64,000 nucleotides of DNA from Actinomycetota bacterium (GCA_003152275.1 PLZU01000091.1:13474-77473); one strand, 5' to 3'. Shown: positions 15,418-23,982, counted from the stretch's first letter. Notes: generated by a model not told the origin, from the sequence alone. Numbers and translations are program-made.

Positions 15418-16322
15418 GCGGCGAGAACGGCGTCGCGCACCCACTGCTCCTGGTCGATGAAGTGCGCGCGGAACGCGAGCCGCTGCGCCGTGCACGGCCC
15501 GTGGCCGGTGACGACGCTCTTCAGCTCCGCCCAATCCGGCTCCGTGTACTCCCACACACCGTCGTCGCGCTTGCGCAGCTGCGGGTCCGGCACCGTGAGC
15601 CCGAGCTCGAGGATCTGCGGCACGTAGCCGTCGAGGAACTGCTGGCGCGCCTCCTCGTTGCCCTGCGACTTGATGCGCCACAGGAACATCGGGTCGTCCT
15701 CGGCGGGGATCGGGTTGCCATGGAACTGCATGAGCGGCCCCCACCAGCGGTTGAGCGCCTCCTGCACGAGCTCGAACTGCGCCGGCGTGCCGGTGACCAT
15801 CGCGAGAATCACGTCGCGACCGTGGAGGATGTGGAACGACTCCTCCCAGCAGATCTTCTTCATGATCCGCGCGTACGGCGCGTACGAGCACTTGAGGAGC
15901 GCCTTCTGGCTGATGATTGCGGCCGCATCCACGAGCCACGCAATGACTCCCACATCCCCCCAGGTGCGGGTGGGGTAATGGAAGACGTTGTGGAACTTCG
16001 ACTTGCCCGACACAAGGTCGGCGAGACACTGCTCGCGTGACTTGCCGAGGTCCTCGACGACTCGATAGATCAGCTGCGCGTGGCCGACCTCGTCCTGCAC
16101 CTTCGCGGTCAGCGCGAGCTTGCGCTGAAGGGTCGGCGCGCGGAGGATCCACTCGCGCTCGGGCAGGACGCCCATCAGCTCGGAGTTGCCGTGCATCTCG
16201 ATGAACTTGACGAGCTTCGCCCGGTAGTCCGCCGGCAACCAGTCGCTCGTCTCGACCTGCCCGCCGCCCTGGACGTACTCGAGAAATGCCTGCTCATCCC
16301 GGGAAATCTCAACAGCAGCCAC
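15414..16322 (-). CDS. paaA: Phenylacetyl-CoA 1,2-epoxidase catalytic subunit PaaA
   Basis: 302 residues from GTG 16320-16322, with AGGAGG six bases upstream. This is the diiron ferritin-like oxygenase subunit: TAKVQDEVGHAQLIYRVVED supplies one E-x-x-H set and KKICWEESFHILHGRD the other. It inserts one oxygen atom from O2 into the ring of phenylacetyl-CoA, forming the 1,2-epoxide. The reductase PaaE is not in this operon, so electrons must come from elsewhere. The promoter region contains the PaaR-type operator at 16348-16361. Confidence 0.95.
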   Translation of the reverse strand: MAAVEISRDEQAFLEYVQGGGQVETSDWLPADYRAKLVKFIEMHGNSELMGVLPEREWILRAPTLQRKLALTAKVQDEVGHAQLIYRVVEDLGKSREQCLADLVSGKSKFHNVFHYPTRTWGDVGVIAWLVDAAAIISQKALLKCSYAPYARIMKKICWEESFHILHGRDVILAMVTGTPAQFELVQEALNRWWGPLMQFHGNPIPAEDDPMFLWRIKSQGNEEARQQFLDGYVPQILELGLTVPDPQLRKRDDGVWEYTEPDWAELKSVVTGHGPCTAQRLAFRAHFIDQEQWVRDAVLAA

Positions 16323-16347
16323 GAAGCCTCCTGTGCCCTTTTGGGAC

Positions 16348-16361
16348 CGAACGATCGTTAG
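16348..16361. promoter_or_regulatory. PaaR-type operator
   Basis: CGAACGATCGTTAG matches the pseudopalindrome CNAACGNNCGTTNG that I recall as the binding consensus of the TetR-family repressor PaaR of Thermus thermophilus. It lies 26 bases upstream of the paaA start and just before the divergent TetR gene, ideally placed to repress both until phenylacetyl-CoA is present. Confidence 0.75.
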
Positions 16362-16365
16362 GGTG

Positions 16366-16940
16366 ATGGTATCTCCTCGCGCCGCTCCGAGCTCACCCGC
16401 GCCGCCGCCCGGCTCTTCGCCGAGAAGGGCTACCACGGCACGTCCGTGGGCGACCTCGCTCAGGCGCTCGGCGTGCAGAAGGGCTCGCTCTACGCTCACA
16501 TCGAGTCGAAGGCCGACCTGCTGTGGGAGGTCGCGCGTGAGGGCGCCGAGGCCTTCCACGCGGCGCTCGACGAGGTCCCCGACGACGGGCCGGTCGTGGA
16601 GCGGATTCGCGCGGCGCTGCGCGGCCATCTCCGCGTCGTGGCGCAGCAACTCGACGTCGCGACCGTCTTCATCCGCGAGTGGCGGTATCTCGAAGGCGAG
16701 CGCCGCGACACCTTCATCGCCGAGCGGCGCCGCTACGAGGAGCGCTTCCGCGCGCTCTTTCGCGAAGGCCGCGAGCGCGGCGAGCTGCGCACCGACCTCG
16801 ACGACGGCGCAGCCGCGCTCCTTGCGCTCTCGTCCGTGAATTGGGCCTACACCTGGTTGCGGCGTGACGCCGGCACGGACAGCCTCGCCGACCGGTTCAC
16901 GGCCCTCCTGCTCGACGGGATGCGCGGCTACTCAAGTTAA
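16366..16940 (+). CDS. paaR: TetR-family regulator of the paa operon (PaaR-like); 5' end disturbed
   Basis: The HTH domain reads SELTRAAARLFAEKGYHGTSV then QALGVQKGSLYAHIESKADL; the C-terminal domain contains VATVFIREWRYLEGERRDTF. It is divergent from paaA and shares the operator at 16348-16361, so it is the likely phenylacetyl-CoA-responsive repressor. The coding frame has no ATG/GTG/TTG before the HTH. The ATG at 16366 lies in the neighbouring frame, and one missing base between 16366 and about 16385 would join them. Otherwise an ATC at 16371 would have to start. GTG 16446 would delete half the HTH. Confidence 0.82.
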
Positions 16941-16985
16941 GAACGGCTTGCGGGGCGTGCCTCGCAAGGGGCAAGGTGGTATCCG

Positions 16986-17876
16986 GTGCAGGCGGTCCTC
17001 GTCGTCAATCCCTACGCGTCCCGGGTCACCGAGGCGCGGCTAGCCGCGATCGAGCGGGAGCTCTCCCGCGTCGTCGATCTCACGATCGTGAAGACGGACC
17101 AGCAAGGTCACGCGACCGAGCTCGTTGCCGCCGCGTGTCGCGGGGGGTGCGACGTGGTGATCGTGTTCTCCGGTGACGGCGGCTTCAACGAGGCGTTGAA
17201 CGGGCTCGAGGGCGACGTGCCGATCGGCTTCATCCCGGGCGGCGGGACGAGCGTCCTGCCGCGCGCGCTCGGGCTGCCGGCGGAGCCGCTTGCGGCTGCC
17301 GTGCGGCTGGCCGATGCGATCGAGCACTGGCGGACGCGGCGGATCACCCTCGGCCGCGTCAACGGTCGCCGCTTCGCGTTCAACGCGGGGCTCGGGATCG
17401 ATGCGGAGGCCGTGCGTCGCGTCGACGAGATGGGACGCCGCGCGGACGGCAAGCGGCCGGGCGACCTCGCGTTCATCATGGCCGTGGTCAAAGCACTCGC
17501 ATCCCGGCGTGGGCATGTGGAGCCGGCGCTCGAGGTGAAAGGGCTCGGCCGTGCCGCGTCGGCGTTTGTTGCGAACGCGGCGCCGTACACCTACGCGAAG
17601 CGTTTGGCGCTCCCGATCGCGCCGGAGGCCGCCTTCGAGCTCGGCCTCGACGTTGTCGCGCCCGTCCGTGTGCGCCGCCGCTCTCTCGTCCGAACGGCCT
17701 GGGCCGTGCTGCTCGGGCATCCTCGCTATGCGAACGTGCTCTATGCGCACGACGTCGACCGGATCGAGATCGTCTGCGACCATCCGACGCCGCTCCACGC
17801 GGATGGCGAGGATCTCGGTGACGTCGAGATCGCGATCTTCGAGGCAGAGCGGGGAGCCGTCGAGGTCTTCATCTAG
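16986..17876 (+). CDS. Diacylglycerol kinase family lipid kinase (YegS/DgkB-like)
   Basis: 296 residues from GTG 16986. The catalytic domain opens with VLVVNPYASR and carries the nucleotide-binding FSGDGGFNEALNGL near residues 60-74 and IPGGGTSVLPRAL. The C-terminal half has FNAGLGIDAEAV and ADGEDLGDVEIAIF, the conserved acidic end. It phosphorylates a lipid such as diacylglycerol or a related head group at the membrane face. The gene stands between the TetR gene and the dehydrogenase operon. Confidence 0.9.
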   Translation: MQAVLVVNPYASRVTEARLAAIERELSRVVDLTIVKTDQQGHATELVAAACRGGCDVVIVFSGDGGFNEALNGLEGDVPIGFIPGGGTSVLPRALGLPAEPLAAAVRLADAIEHWRTRRITLGRVNGRRFAFNAGLGIDAEAVRRVDEMGRRADGKRPGDLAFIMAVVKALASRRGHVEPALEVKGLGRAASAFVANAAPYTYAKRLALPIAPEAAFELGLDVVAPVRVRRRSLVRTAWAVLLGHPRYANVLYAHDVDRIEIVCDHPTPLHADGEDLGDVEIAIFEAERGAVEVFI

Positions 17877-17910
17877 TCCGCCTCCGCCGGGTAGTACCCT
17901 GCTCCTCGCG

Positions 17911-18972
17911 ATGGCGCGGGTTGCGGAGGGGGGTCACGAGCTTCGCCGGGTGCTCGACGAGGACCGCGAGGTCGACGGCCTCGGCGAGCAGGAGCTGCTC
18001 GAGCTCTACCGCTCGATGGTGCTGCTGCGAACCTACGACGAGCGGTCCGTCATCTACCACCGCCAAGGCCGCATCGGCACCTACGCGATCTTCTGGAACC
18101 ACGAGGCGATGCAGGCAGGCGCCGTACACGCGCTCGACGATGAGGACTGGATCTTTCCGAGCTACCGCGAGTCGGCGATCGGCCTGTTGCGCGGCATGCC
18201 CGCGGCGACGGTGCTGCACTGGTGGCGCGGGCATCCCGCAGGCTGGTGGAACCCGTCCGACTACAACCTCGCGTCGATCTGTGTGCCGATCGCGACGCAA
18301 GTGCCGCATGCCGCCGGCCTTGCGTGGGGCAAGAAGCTGAAAGGTGAACGCGCGTGCGCGCTGACGTTCTTCGGTGACGGCGCGACGAGCGAGGGCGCGT
18401 TCCACGAAGGTGCGAACTTCGCCGGCGTAATGCAGGCGCCGCTCATCCTCTTCTGCAACAACAACCAGTGGGCGATCTCGACGCCGGTGAGCGCGCAGAC
18501 GCACGCGGAAGCGCTCGTCGATAAGGCGGTCGGCTACGGGATTCCCGGTGTGCGTGTGGACGGCGGCGACGTGCTTGCGGTCTACGAGGCGACGCGCGAG
18601 GCGGTTGAGCGTGCGCGCTCCGGCGGCGGCCCGACGTTCATCGAGGCGGTCACCTATCGCGCCGCGCCACACGCGACCGCCGACGATCCGCGGGCGTACA
18701 TCGACCTCGAGCGTGTCGAACAGGAAAAGCAGAACGAGTGTCTCGGCCGATACGAGCGCTATCTCCGCCGGCTCGGCGCCCTCGGTGACGATCTCGACAA
18801 GACGATCAAGGACGAGTCGGCCGAGCTGATGCGCGCCGGCATCACGGCGGCGGAGGCGGAGCCCGATGCCGATGTCGGGCTGCTTTTCGAGCACGCATAT
18901 GCGAACCCGCCCGCTTCGTTCCAGGCGGAGCTCGCGGAGTTGAGGCGGATTCTCGGAGGCGACGTTGGCTGA
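17911..18972 (+). CDS. pdhA: 2-oxoacid (pyruvate-type) dehydrogenase E1 alpha subunit
   Basis: 353 residues. Thiamine-diphosphate-dependent decarboxylase subunit: IFPSYRESAIGLLRGM, and the ThDP motif GDGATSEGAFHEGANFAG from residue 155 to NNNQWAIS. The phosphorylation-loop region YRAAPHATADDPRAY is present. With E1 beta it decarboxylates pyruvate or a branched 2-oxoacid and acylates E2 lipoate; sequence alone does not separate the two. It overlaps E1 beta by 8 bases. Confidence 0.93.
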   Translation: MARVAEGGHELRRVLDEDREVDGLGEQELLELYRSMVLLRTYDERSVIYHRQGRIGTYAIFWNHEAMQAGAVHALDDEDWIFPSYRESAIGLLRGMPAATVLHWWRGHPAGWWNPSDYNLASICVPIATQVPHAAGLAWGKKLKGERACALTFFGDGATSEGAFHEGANFAGVMQAPLILFCNNNQWAISTPVSAQTHAEALVDKAVGYGIPGVRVDGGDVLAVYEATREAVERARSGGGPTFIEAVTYRAAPHATADDPRAYIDLERVEQEKQNECLGRYERYLRRLGALGDDLDKTIKDESAELMRAGITAAEAEPDADVGLLFEHAYANPPASFQAELAELRRILGGDVG

Positions 18973-19939
18973 CCTCCTGATGATCGAGGCAGTGAACGAC
19001 GCGTTGCATGTCGAGCTCGAACGCGACGACACAGTGATGGTGATGGGCGAGGACGTTGGCCGTGCAGGCGGCGTCTTTCGGGCGACGGCGGGCCTCCGCG
19101 AGCGCTTCGGCGCCGACCGTTGCGTCGACACACCGCTCGCGGAGGCGGGCATTCTCGGCACTGCGATCGGGCTCTGCATGGCCGGCTTCAGGCCGGTCAC
19201 GGAGATGCAGTACGACGCGTTCTCGTATCCGTGCCTCGACCAGCTCATCACGCATGTCGGGCGCTATCACTGGCGTACGGGCGGCGGCATGGAGTTCCCG
19301 CTCGTCGTGCGCATGCCGTACGGCGGCGGCGTGCGCGCGCCGGAGATGCACGACGACTCGCCGGAGACCTACTACGTTCATACGCCGGGTGTGAAGGTCG
19401 CGATTCCGTCGACGCCCGCCGACGCGAAAGGCTTGCTCGCCGCCGCGATCCGCGACCCGGACCCCGTCGTCATCTTCGAACCGAAGCTCATCTACCGTAC
19501 CGAGCGCAGCGAGGTTCCTGAGGGCGACTACATCGTGCCGCTCGGGAAGGCGCGGCTCGTGCGTGCGGGCGACGACGTCACGCTCGTCGCGTACGGCGCG
19601 ATGGTTCCGCTTTGTGAGCGTGCCGCCGATGCGCTCGCGGACGAGGCGTCGGTCGAGGTGCTCGATCTCCGCACGCTCAAACCGCTCGACGAAGACGGGC
19701 TGCTGGCGTCGGTCGCGAAGACGGGGCGCGTCGTGATCGTGCAGGAGGCGCCGAGAACTGCTGGCTTTGGCGCCGAGCTTGCCGCGATCCTGGCCGAGAA
19801 GGCGATGCTCGATCTGCGCGGCCCGGTGCTGCGCGTGACGGGATACGACGTTCCGTACCCGTACTGGAAGCTCGAGGATGCGTACATGCCGTCGGTAGAG
19901 CGCATCGTCGATGCCGTCCGGAAGCTCCTCGCATTCTGA
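18965..19939 (+). CDS. pdhB: 2-oxoacid dehydrogenase E1 beta subunit
   Basis: 324 residues from TTG 18965. Transketolase pyrimidine-binding domain with MGEDVGRAGGVFRATAGL, DTPLAEAGILGTAIGLCMAG and EMQYDAFSYPCLDQLI; C-terminal transketolase domain with LDLRTLKPLDEDGLL and VQEAPRTAGFGAEL. It forms the alpha2beta2 E1 heterotetramer with the upstream product. The next gene on the strand is an acetamidase-like protein rather than E2. Confidence 0.93.
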   Translation: MADLLMIEAVNDALHVELERDDTVMVMGEDVGRAGGVFRATAGLRERFGADRCVDTPLAEAGILGTAIGLCMAGFRPVTEMQYDAFSYPCLDQLITHVGRYHWRTGGGMEFPLVVRMPYGGGVRAPEMHDDSPETYYVHTPGVKVAIPSTPADAKGLLAAAIRDPDPVVIFEPKLIYRTERSEVPEGDYIVPLGKARLVRAGDDVTLVAYGAMVPLCERAADALADEASVEVLDLRTLKPLDEDGLLASVAKTGRVVIVQEAPRTAGFGAELAAILAEKAMLDLRGPVLRVTGYDVPYPYWKLEDAYMPSVERIVDAVRKLLAF

Positions 19940-19946
19940 GCGCGCA

Positions 19947-20804
19947 GTGATCCACGAGATTCCGCTTGCTGAGGCGACGCTGCACGGGTACTTCTCGTCC
20001 GTGCTTCCGCCGGTGCTGACGGTGAACCCTGGCGACTCCGTGCGCTTTCAGTCGTTGAACGCCGGCTGGAACTGGGATTTCGAGAGCGAGTTCGTCGAGC
20101 GAGACAAGGAATTGCACAACGGACACGCGCTGAACGGCCCGGTCGAGGTGCGGGGCGCACGCGTCGGTCAGACGCTCGCAGTTCACATCGACGAGGTGAC
20201 ACCGCGACCGTGGGGCGTCACGTTCGCGCACGGCGATCGCTTCGCCTGGACGCTCGACGGTGGCTCGGGAACCGACGAGCTTGGCAAGACGGTCTCGCTG
20301 GCGCCGTTCCTCGGCGTCATCGGGATGCCGCCGCCGGAGCCGGGCATTCACCCGACCGGTCCGCCGCGGAAGTGGGGTGGCAACATCGACTGCAAGTTGC
20401 TCGTTGCGGGGTCGACGCTCTACCTGCCGATTCCGGTCGACGGCGCGCTCCTCTCTGCAGGTGACGGACACGCGGCGCAGGGCGATGGTGAGGTGTCCGG
20501 CACAGCGATCGAATGCCCGCTCGAGTGGGCGCAGCTGACGCTCGATCTGCGCGACGACCTCGACCTGCGCTCGCCGATCGCCCGCATCGCCGACGCGTGG
20601 GTCGCGTTTGGTTTCGACGAAGATCTCGATCTCGCGGTCGAGCAATGCATGGCGACGATGCTCGACCTGATGGAACGCGAGCTCGGCCTCGAGCGTAAGC
20701 ATGCGCTCGCCCTCGCGAGTGTCGTCGTCGATCTGCACGTCACGCAGATCGTCAACGGTGCGAAAGGCGTGCACGCGGTGCTCCGCGACGGCGCGATCAG
20801 GTAG
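19947..20804 (+). CDS. Acetamidase/formamidase family protein
   Basis: 285 residues from GTG 19947. FmdA/AmdA family: TVNPGDSVRFQSLNAGW, NGHALNGPVEVRGARVGQTL, PPRKWGGNIDCKLL (the conserved GGNxD element), and GDGHAAQGDGEVSGTAIE with the typical histidine. Such enzymes hydrolyse short amides to acid plus ammonia. The gene sits between E1 beta and E2 with gaps of only 7 and 10 bases, so it is co-transcribed with a complex it does not normally belong to. Confidence 0.9.
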   Translation: MIHEIPLAEATLHGYFSSVLPPVLTVNPGDSVRFQSLNAGWNWDFESEFVERDKELHNGHALNGPVEVRGARVGQTLAVHIDEVTPRPWGVTFAHGDRFAWTLDGGSGTDELGKTVSLAPFLGVIGMPPPEPGIHPTGPPRKWGGNIDCKLLVAGSTLYLPIPVDGALLSAGDGHAAQGDGEVSGTAIECPLEWAQLTLDLRDDLDLRSPIARIADAWVAFGFDEDLDLAVEQCMATMLDLMERELGLERKHALALASVVVDLHVTQIVNGAKGVHAVLRDGAIR

Positions 20805-20814
20805 GAATCCGGCC

Positions 20815-21888
20815 GTGGCCTACGAGTTCAAGCTGCCCGACCTAGGTGAGGGCCTCACCGAGGGCGAGATTGCGCGCTGGCTCGTCCACGAGGGCCAGGA
20901 GATTGCAGAAGACGATCCGCTCGTCGAGATCGCGACCGACAAGACGACGGTCGAGATCCCGTCGCCCGCCGCCGGCATCGTGACGACGATCTTGATCGCC
21001 GAAGGCGAAGTGGTTCCCGTAGGGACAGTCCTGGTGGTGATCGGCGGTGCGGCGGAGGCAGCCGATCACGCGCCGCGCGCTGAGCCGAACCGAGCAAGTA
21101 ACAGACTGTTACAAGGGGAGAAGGTACGCGCGACACCGCTCGTACGCCGGCTTGCCGAAGAGCTCGGAGTCGACCTCGAACGACTCGCAGGCACCGGGCC
21201 GCAGGGGCGGATCACCGAAGGGGACGTGCGCGGGACCGCACCCGAGCAGAAGAGAGAAGGCCGCCGCGAGCCGATCCGCGGGATCAAGCGGCAGATGTTC
21301 GAGCACCTCACGCGCGCACACCGCGAGATCCCGCCCGTCACCTGGGTCGAAGAATGCGACTTCACCGACGTTGACCTGAAGCGGCTGCTGCCGCTCGTGC
21401 TGAAGGCGGTCGCGGAGTCGCTGCAGGAGTTCCCCGAGCTGAACGCGCGCATCGAGGGCAACGAGCTCGTGTACGTCGATCGCTACGACCTCGGCATCGC
21501 GGTACAAACCGAGCAGGGACTTGTCGTTCCGGTCGTCCGCGCGTGCGACTCGCGCTCGCTCGACGAGCTCGACGCCGATATCAAGCGGCTCGCGGAGGCT
21601 GCACAGAGCGGCAAGCTCGCGCCGGAGGAGCTACGGGGCGCGACATTCACCGTCACGAGCGCCGGCAAATCGGCGGGGCTGCTCACGACGCCCCTCATCA
21701 ACCATCCGCAGGTTGCGATCCTCGGTGTCTACCGGATCGCGGATCGGCCGGTCGTGCGCGACGGTGAGATCGTCATACGCCGCGTCGGAAACGTCTCCGT
21801 CACGTTCGACCATCGCGTGATCGACGGCAAGCGCGCAGCAGACTTCGGCCTCGCCGTCATTGCTCGCCTGACAGGACGAAGCGGCTAG
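20815..21888 (+). CDS. pdhC: 2-oxoacid dehydrogenase E2 (dihydrolipoyl acyltransferase)
   Basis: 357 residues, short for E2 because the linkers are brief and there is a single lipoyl domain. The lipoyl domain is residues 1-80 with Lys43 in EIATDKTTVEIPSP. The peripheral-subunit-binding domain is around residues 102-140 (RATPLVRRLAEELGVDL, GPQGRITEGDV). The catalytic core ends with His333 in TFDHRVIDGKRAADF. It transfers the acyl group from lipoate to CoA. No E3 (lpd) gene follows. GTG start at 20815. The stop shares CTAG with the convergent gene. Confidence 0.94.
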   Translation: MAYEFKLPDLGEGLTEGEIARWLVHEGQEIAEDDPLVEIATDKTTVEIPSPAAGIVTTILIAEGEVVPVGTVLVVIGGAAEAADHAPRAEPNRASNRLLQGEKVRATPLVRRLAEELGVDLERLAGTGPQGRITEGDVRGTAPEQKREGRREPIRGIKRQMFEHLTRAHREIPPVTWVEECDFTDVDLKRLLPLVLKAVAESLQEFPELNARIEGNELVYVDRYDLGIAVQTEQGLVVPVVRACDSRSLDELDADIKRLAEAAQSGKLAPEELRGATFTVTSAGKSAGLLTTPLINHPQVAILGVYRIADRPVVRDGEIVIRRVGNVSVTFDHRVIDGKRAADFGLAVIARLTGRSG

Positions 21889-22187
21889 GCAGCCGCAGGC
21901 GTCTTGTCGTGCAGGTGCAGGTCGATCATCGACTCGATCTTCGGCTTGGTCGAGCGGCCCTCGAGGCGCGCGACGATCCGCTTGCCCTTGACGAGCGCGA
22001 GCGACGGCACCTCGGCGACGAGGAAGCGCTTGGCGAGGTCGGGGCGCTCGTCGACGTCGACTTTCTTCACGCGCAGCGAGCCGCGCTCCTTCCGCTCGAT
22101 GTGCGCAAGCAAGCTCTCCATGCGCCGCGCCGGGCCGGAATGGCGGGACGTGAAGAAGACGAGCAGCGGGAGATTGTCCTCGGACAC
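21885..22187 (-). CDS. Thioredoxin-fold protein lacking the CxxC active site
   Basis: 100 residues with thioredoxin-type order: LPLLVFFTSRHSGPARRMES, LRVKKVDVDERPDLAKRF, VAEVPSLALVKGKRIVARL (the cis-proline is in VPSL). Where a thioredoxin has WCGPC there is RHSGPA, so both redox cysteines are absent and the protein has no cysteine at all. It cannot be a dithiol oxidoreductase; a binding or scaffold role is inferred. The stop shares CTAG with the E2 gene. Confidence 0.82.
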   Translation of the reverse strand: MSEDNLPLLVFFTSRHSGPARRMESLLAHIERKERGSLRVKKVDVDERPDLAKRFLVAEVPSLALVKGKRIVARLEGRSTKPKIESMIDLHLHDKTPAAA

Positions 22188-22231
22188 ATTGAGATAACGC
22201 TCCGGAGGGGACCCCGGGTACGCTGGGCGCG

Positions 22232-22654
22232 ATGGGCGGTTGGTATTGGATCGGCGTCAGCATCGGCCTCGGTGCCGCCGCCGGCGTCCTAGTCGCCGGT
22301 TTCGCAACCCGGGTGATCCTCGCCGCGGTCGTCATTGCCGCCGCGATCGGCGTTGGCCTTGGCTATGCGATCGACGCGTGGCAGCCCGGCAGCTGGGGCG
22401 ATCTCGTCGGCGGAGCCTCGGGCGGCCTCGCCGGCGCGCTCGGCGCGACGCAGATCGTGCGGGGTGCGCTTCGCCGTGGTGGAACCGCCGGTGCTACCGC
22501 GGCGCTCGTCGCAGGCGCTGCGCTCGCCGCTGCGGGGCTCGCCTGGATTCCGGTCGTCGGCTACCTCGAAGCGCTCGCGCTGCCCGTGCTCGCCGCTCGC
22601 CTCCGCCGCCGCGCGCCGGAACGGTACGCCGGGTTGCGCACGCTCGCGAAGTGA
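22232..22654 (+). CDS. Small multi-helix membrane protein, unknown
   Basis: 140 residues, with about four glycine/alanine-rich membrane helices (VSIGLGAAAGVLVAGFATRV, VVIAAAIGVGLGYAIDAW, SGGLAGALGATQIV, ALVAGAALAAAGLAWIPVV) and a basic C-terminal tail (LAARLRRRAPERYAG). No family is recognised. The stop overlaps the GTG of the following phosphodiesterase, so they are translated together. Confidence 0.7.
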   Translation: MGGWYWIGVSIGLGAAAGVLVAGFATRVILAAVVIAAAIGVGLGYAIDAWQPGSWGDLVGGASGGLAGALGATQIVRGALRRGGTAGATAALVAGAALAAAGLAWIPVVGYLEALALPVLAARLRRRAPERYAGLRTLAK

Positions 22655-23982
22655 CGAGCAAGAAGCTCGTCCTCATCGTCGTCGACGGGATGACGCCCGC
22701 CGCTTTCGAGCGCGCCGTCGAGAGTGGCCGCGCGCCTGCGCTCGCGCTCCTCGCCGAGCATGGCGCCTACCGGCGCGCGACCTCCGTCTTCCCGTCGCTC
22801 ACGCCGGTCTGCCTTTCGTCGATCGTGACCGGGGCGGGACCCGATGTGCACCACATTCCGCACCTCGTCTGGTGGCATCGCCAAGAGCGGCGCATAGTCG
22901 AGTACGGCTCGTCGTTCGCTGCGCTGCGCGCCGCGGGGATGGCGCAGTCGATCACCGACACGATCTTCAATATGAACGCGGAGCATCTCGCGCGTGACGC
23001 CGTCACCGTGTACGAGGCGCTCGAAGACGGCGGGCTCGTCACTGCCGCAGTGAACATCACCTGCTACCGCGGCCGTACGAAGCATTTGCCGGTGCTGCCG
23101 TGGGTGACGAAAGCGGCTTACGGTCCGAAGCGGTTCTTCTTCTACAGCCTGTTCGAGTCCGATCAGACAGGTGCGCCGTTTGCCGTGCGCAATCGGGCCG
23201 GCGGTTCCATCGACGTGTACGCCGCGGCGGTCGGGCGGTGGCTCGTCACGCGCGACGGTTTCGACTTTCTCGCCTACTACCTCTCCGACTTCGACTATGC
23301 GTCACACGCGCACGGGCCTGAAGGAGCAGAGGATGTCGCGCTCGTTCGCACGGACGCCGCGATCCAGACGCTGCTCGACGCAGCAGGCGGCGCCGACGAG
23401 TTTCTCGATCGGTACGCGGTGATCCTGCACTCCGACCATGGCCAGACGACCGTCGGCCGCGCGGCGCAACTCGAGCTGCCGCTCGCCTCGCACGCCGACA
23501 GCATCGTCGTCACCGCATCCAACCGTGCGGGCCAGGTCTATCTGCTGCCGGACGCACGCGTCGATGCGGCGACTCTCGCCCGAGCGCTCGACGCCGAGCC
23601 CTCCGTCGAGACGACGCTCCGTCTCGAAGGCGGCGAAGCCGTCGCGCGACGCGCCGGGGAGGAACTTCGCTTTCGTCGCGCGGCCGACGGCTGGGAGACG
23701 ACCGGCGATGCGTCGATCCTCGATTACCCGGACGCGTTCCACCGCACCTGGTCAGCGCTCGCGAATCCCAACGCCGGCGAGCTGTTGATCTCCGCGGCGG
23801 AAGGGTGGGAGTTCGTCGACATCGGTGGACGTCATCATGCCGGCGGCGGCAGCCACGGCTCGCTCGTCGAAGGCGACTCCATCGTCCCCGTGCTCACTGT
23901 CGGCGTCGATGCGCCAATCGAGCGCATCACCGACGTCACTCCGGCCGTGCTCGCGCACTTCACCCGTGCACGCGTCGCTTGA
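22651..23982 (+). CDS. Alkaline-phosphatase-superfamily phosphodiesterase/nucleotide pyrophosphatase
   Basis: 443 residues from GTG 22651 (GTGA overlap). Type I phosphodiesterase fold: VLIVVDGMTPAAF (metal Asp), SVFPSLTPVCLSSIVTG (nucleophile Thr/Ser region), YYLSDFDYASHAHGP (Asp and His ligands), LHSDHGQTTVG (Asp-His ligands) and a late HHAGGGSHGSL. It would hydrolyse phosphodiester or pyrophosphate bonds at a two-metal site. No signal peptide is seen, so it is probably cytoplasmic or anchored through its membrane-protein partner gene. Confidence 0.88.
   Translation: MTSKKLVLIVVDGMTPAAFERAVESGRAPALALLAEHGAYRRATSVFPSLTPVCLSSIVTGAGPDVHHIPHLVWWHRQERRIVEYGSSFAALRAAGMAQSITDTIFNMNAEHLARDAVTVYEALEDGGLVTAAVNITCYRGRTKHLPVLPWVTKAAYGPKRFFFYSLFESDQTGAPFAVRNRAGGSIDVYAAAVGRWLVTRDGFDFLAYYLSDFDYASHAHGPEGAEDVALVRTDAAIQTLLDAAGGADEFLDRYAVILHSDHGQTTVGRAAQLELPLASHADSIVVTASNRAGQVYLLPDARVDAATLARALDAEPSVETTLRLEGGEAVARRAGEELRFRRAADGWETTGDASILDYPDAFHRTWSALANPNAGELLISAAEGWEFVDIGGRHHAGGGSHGSLVEGDSIVPVLTVGVDAPIERITDVTPAVLAHFTRARVA

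Noticed and set aside
16333-16839. Plus-strand frame starting at 16333
   Set aside because: Its product is arginine/serine rich and out of the TetR frame; only its ATG at 16366 may be the real regulator start after a one-base correction.
16947-16968. Six-base hairpin CTTGCG/CGCAAG after paaR
   Set aside because: Stem is short with a 10-base loop and no T-run; it may occur by chance.
18842-19381. Minus-strand frame opposite E1 beta
   Set aside because: Histidine/arginine-rich antisense of conserved dehydrogenase motifs, a typical high-GC shadow.
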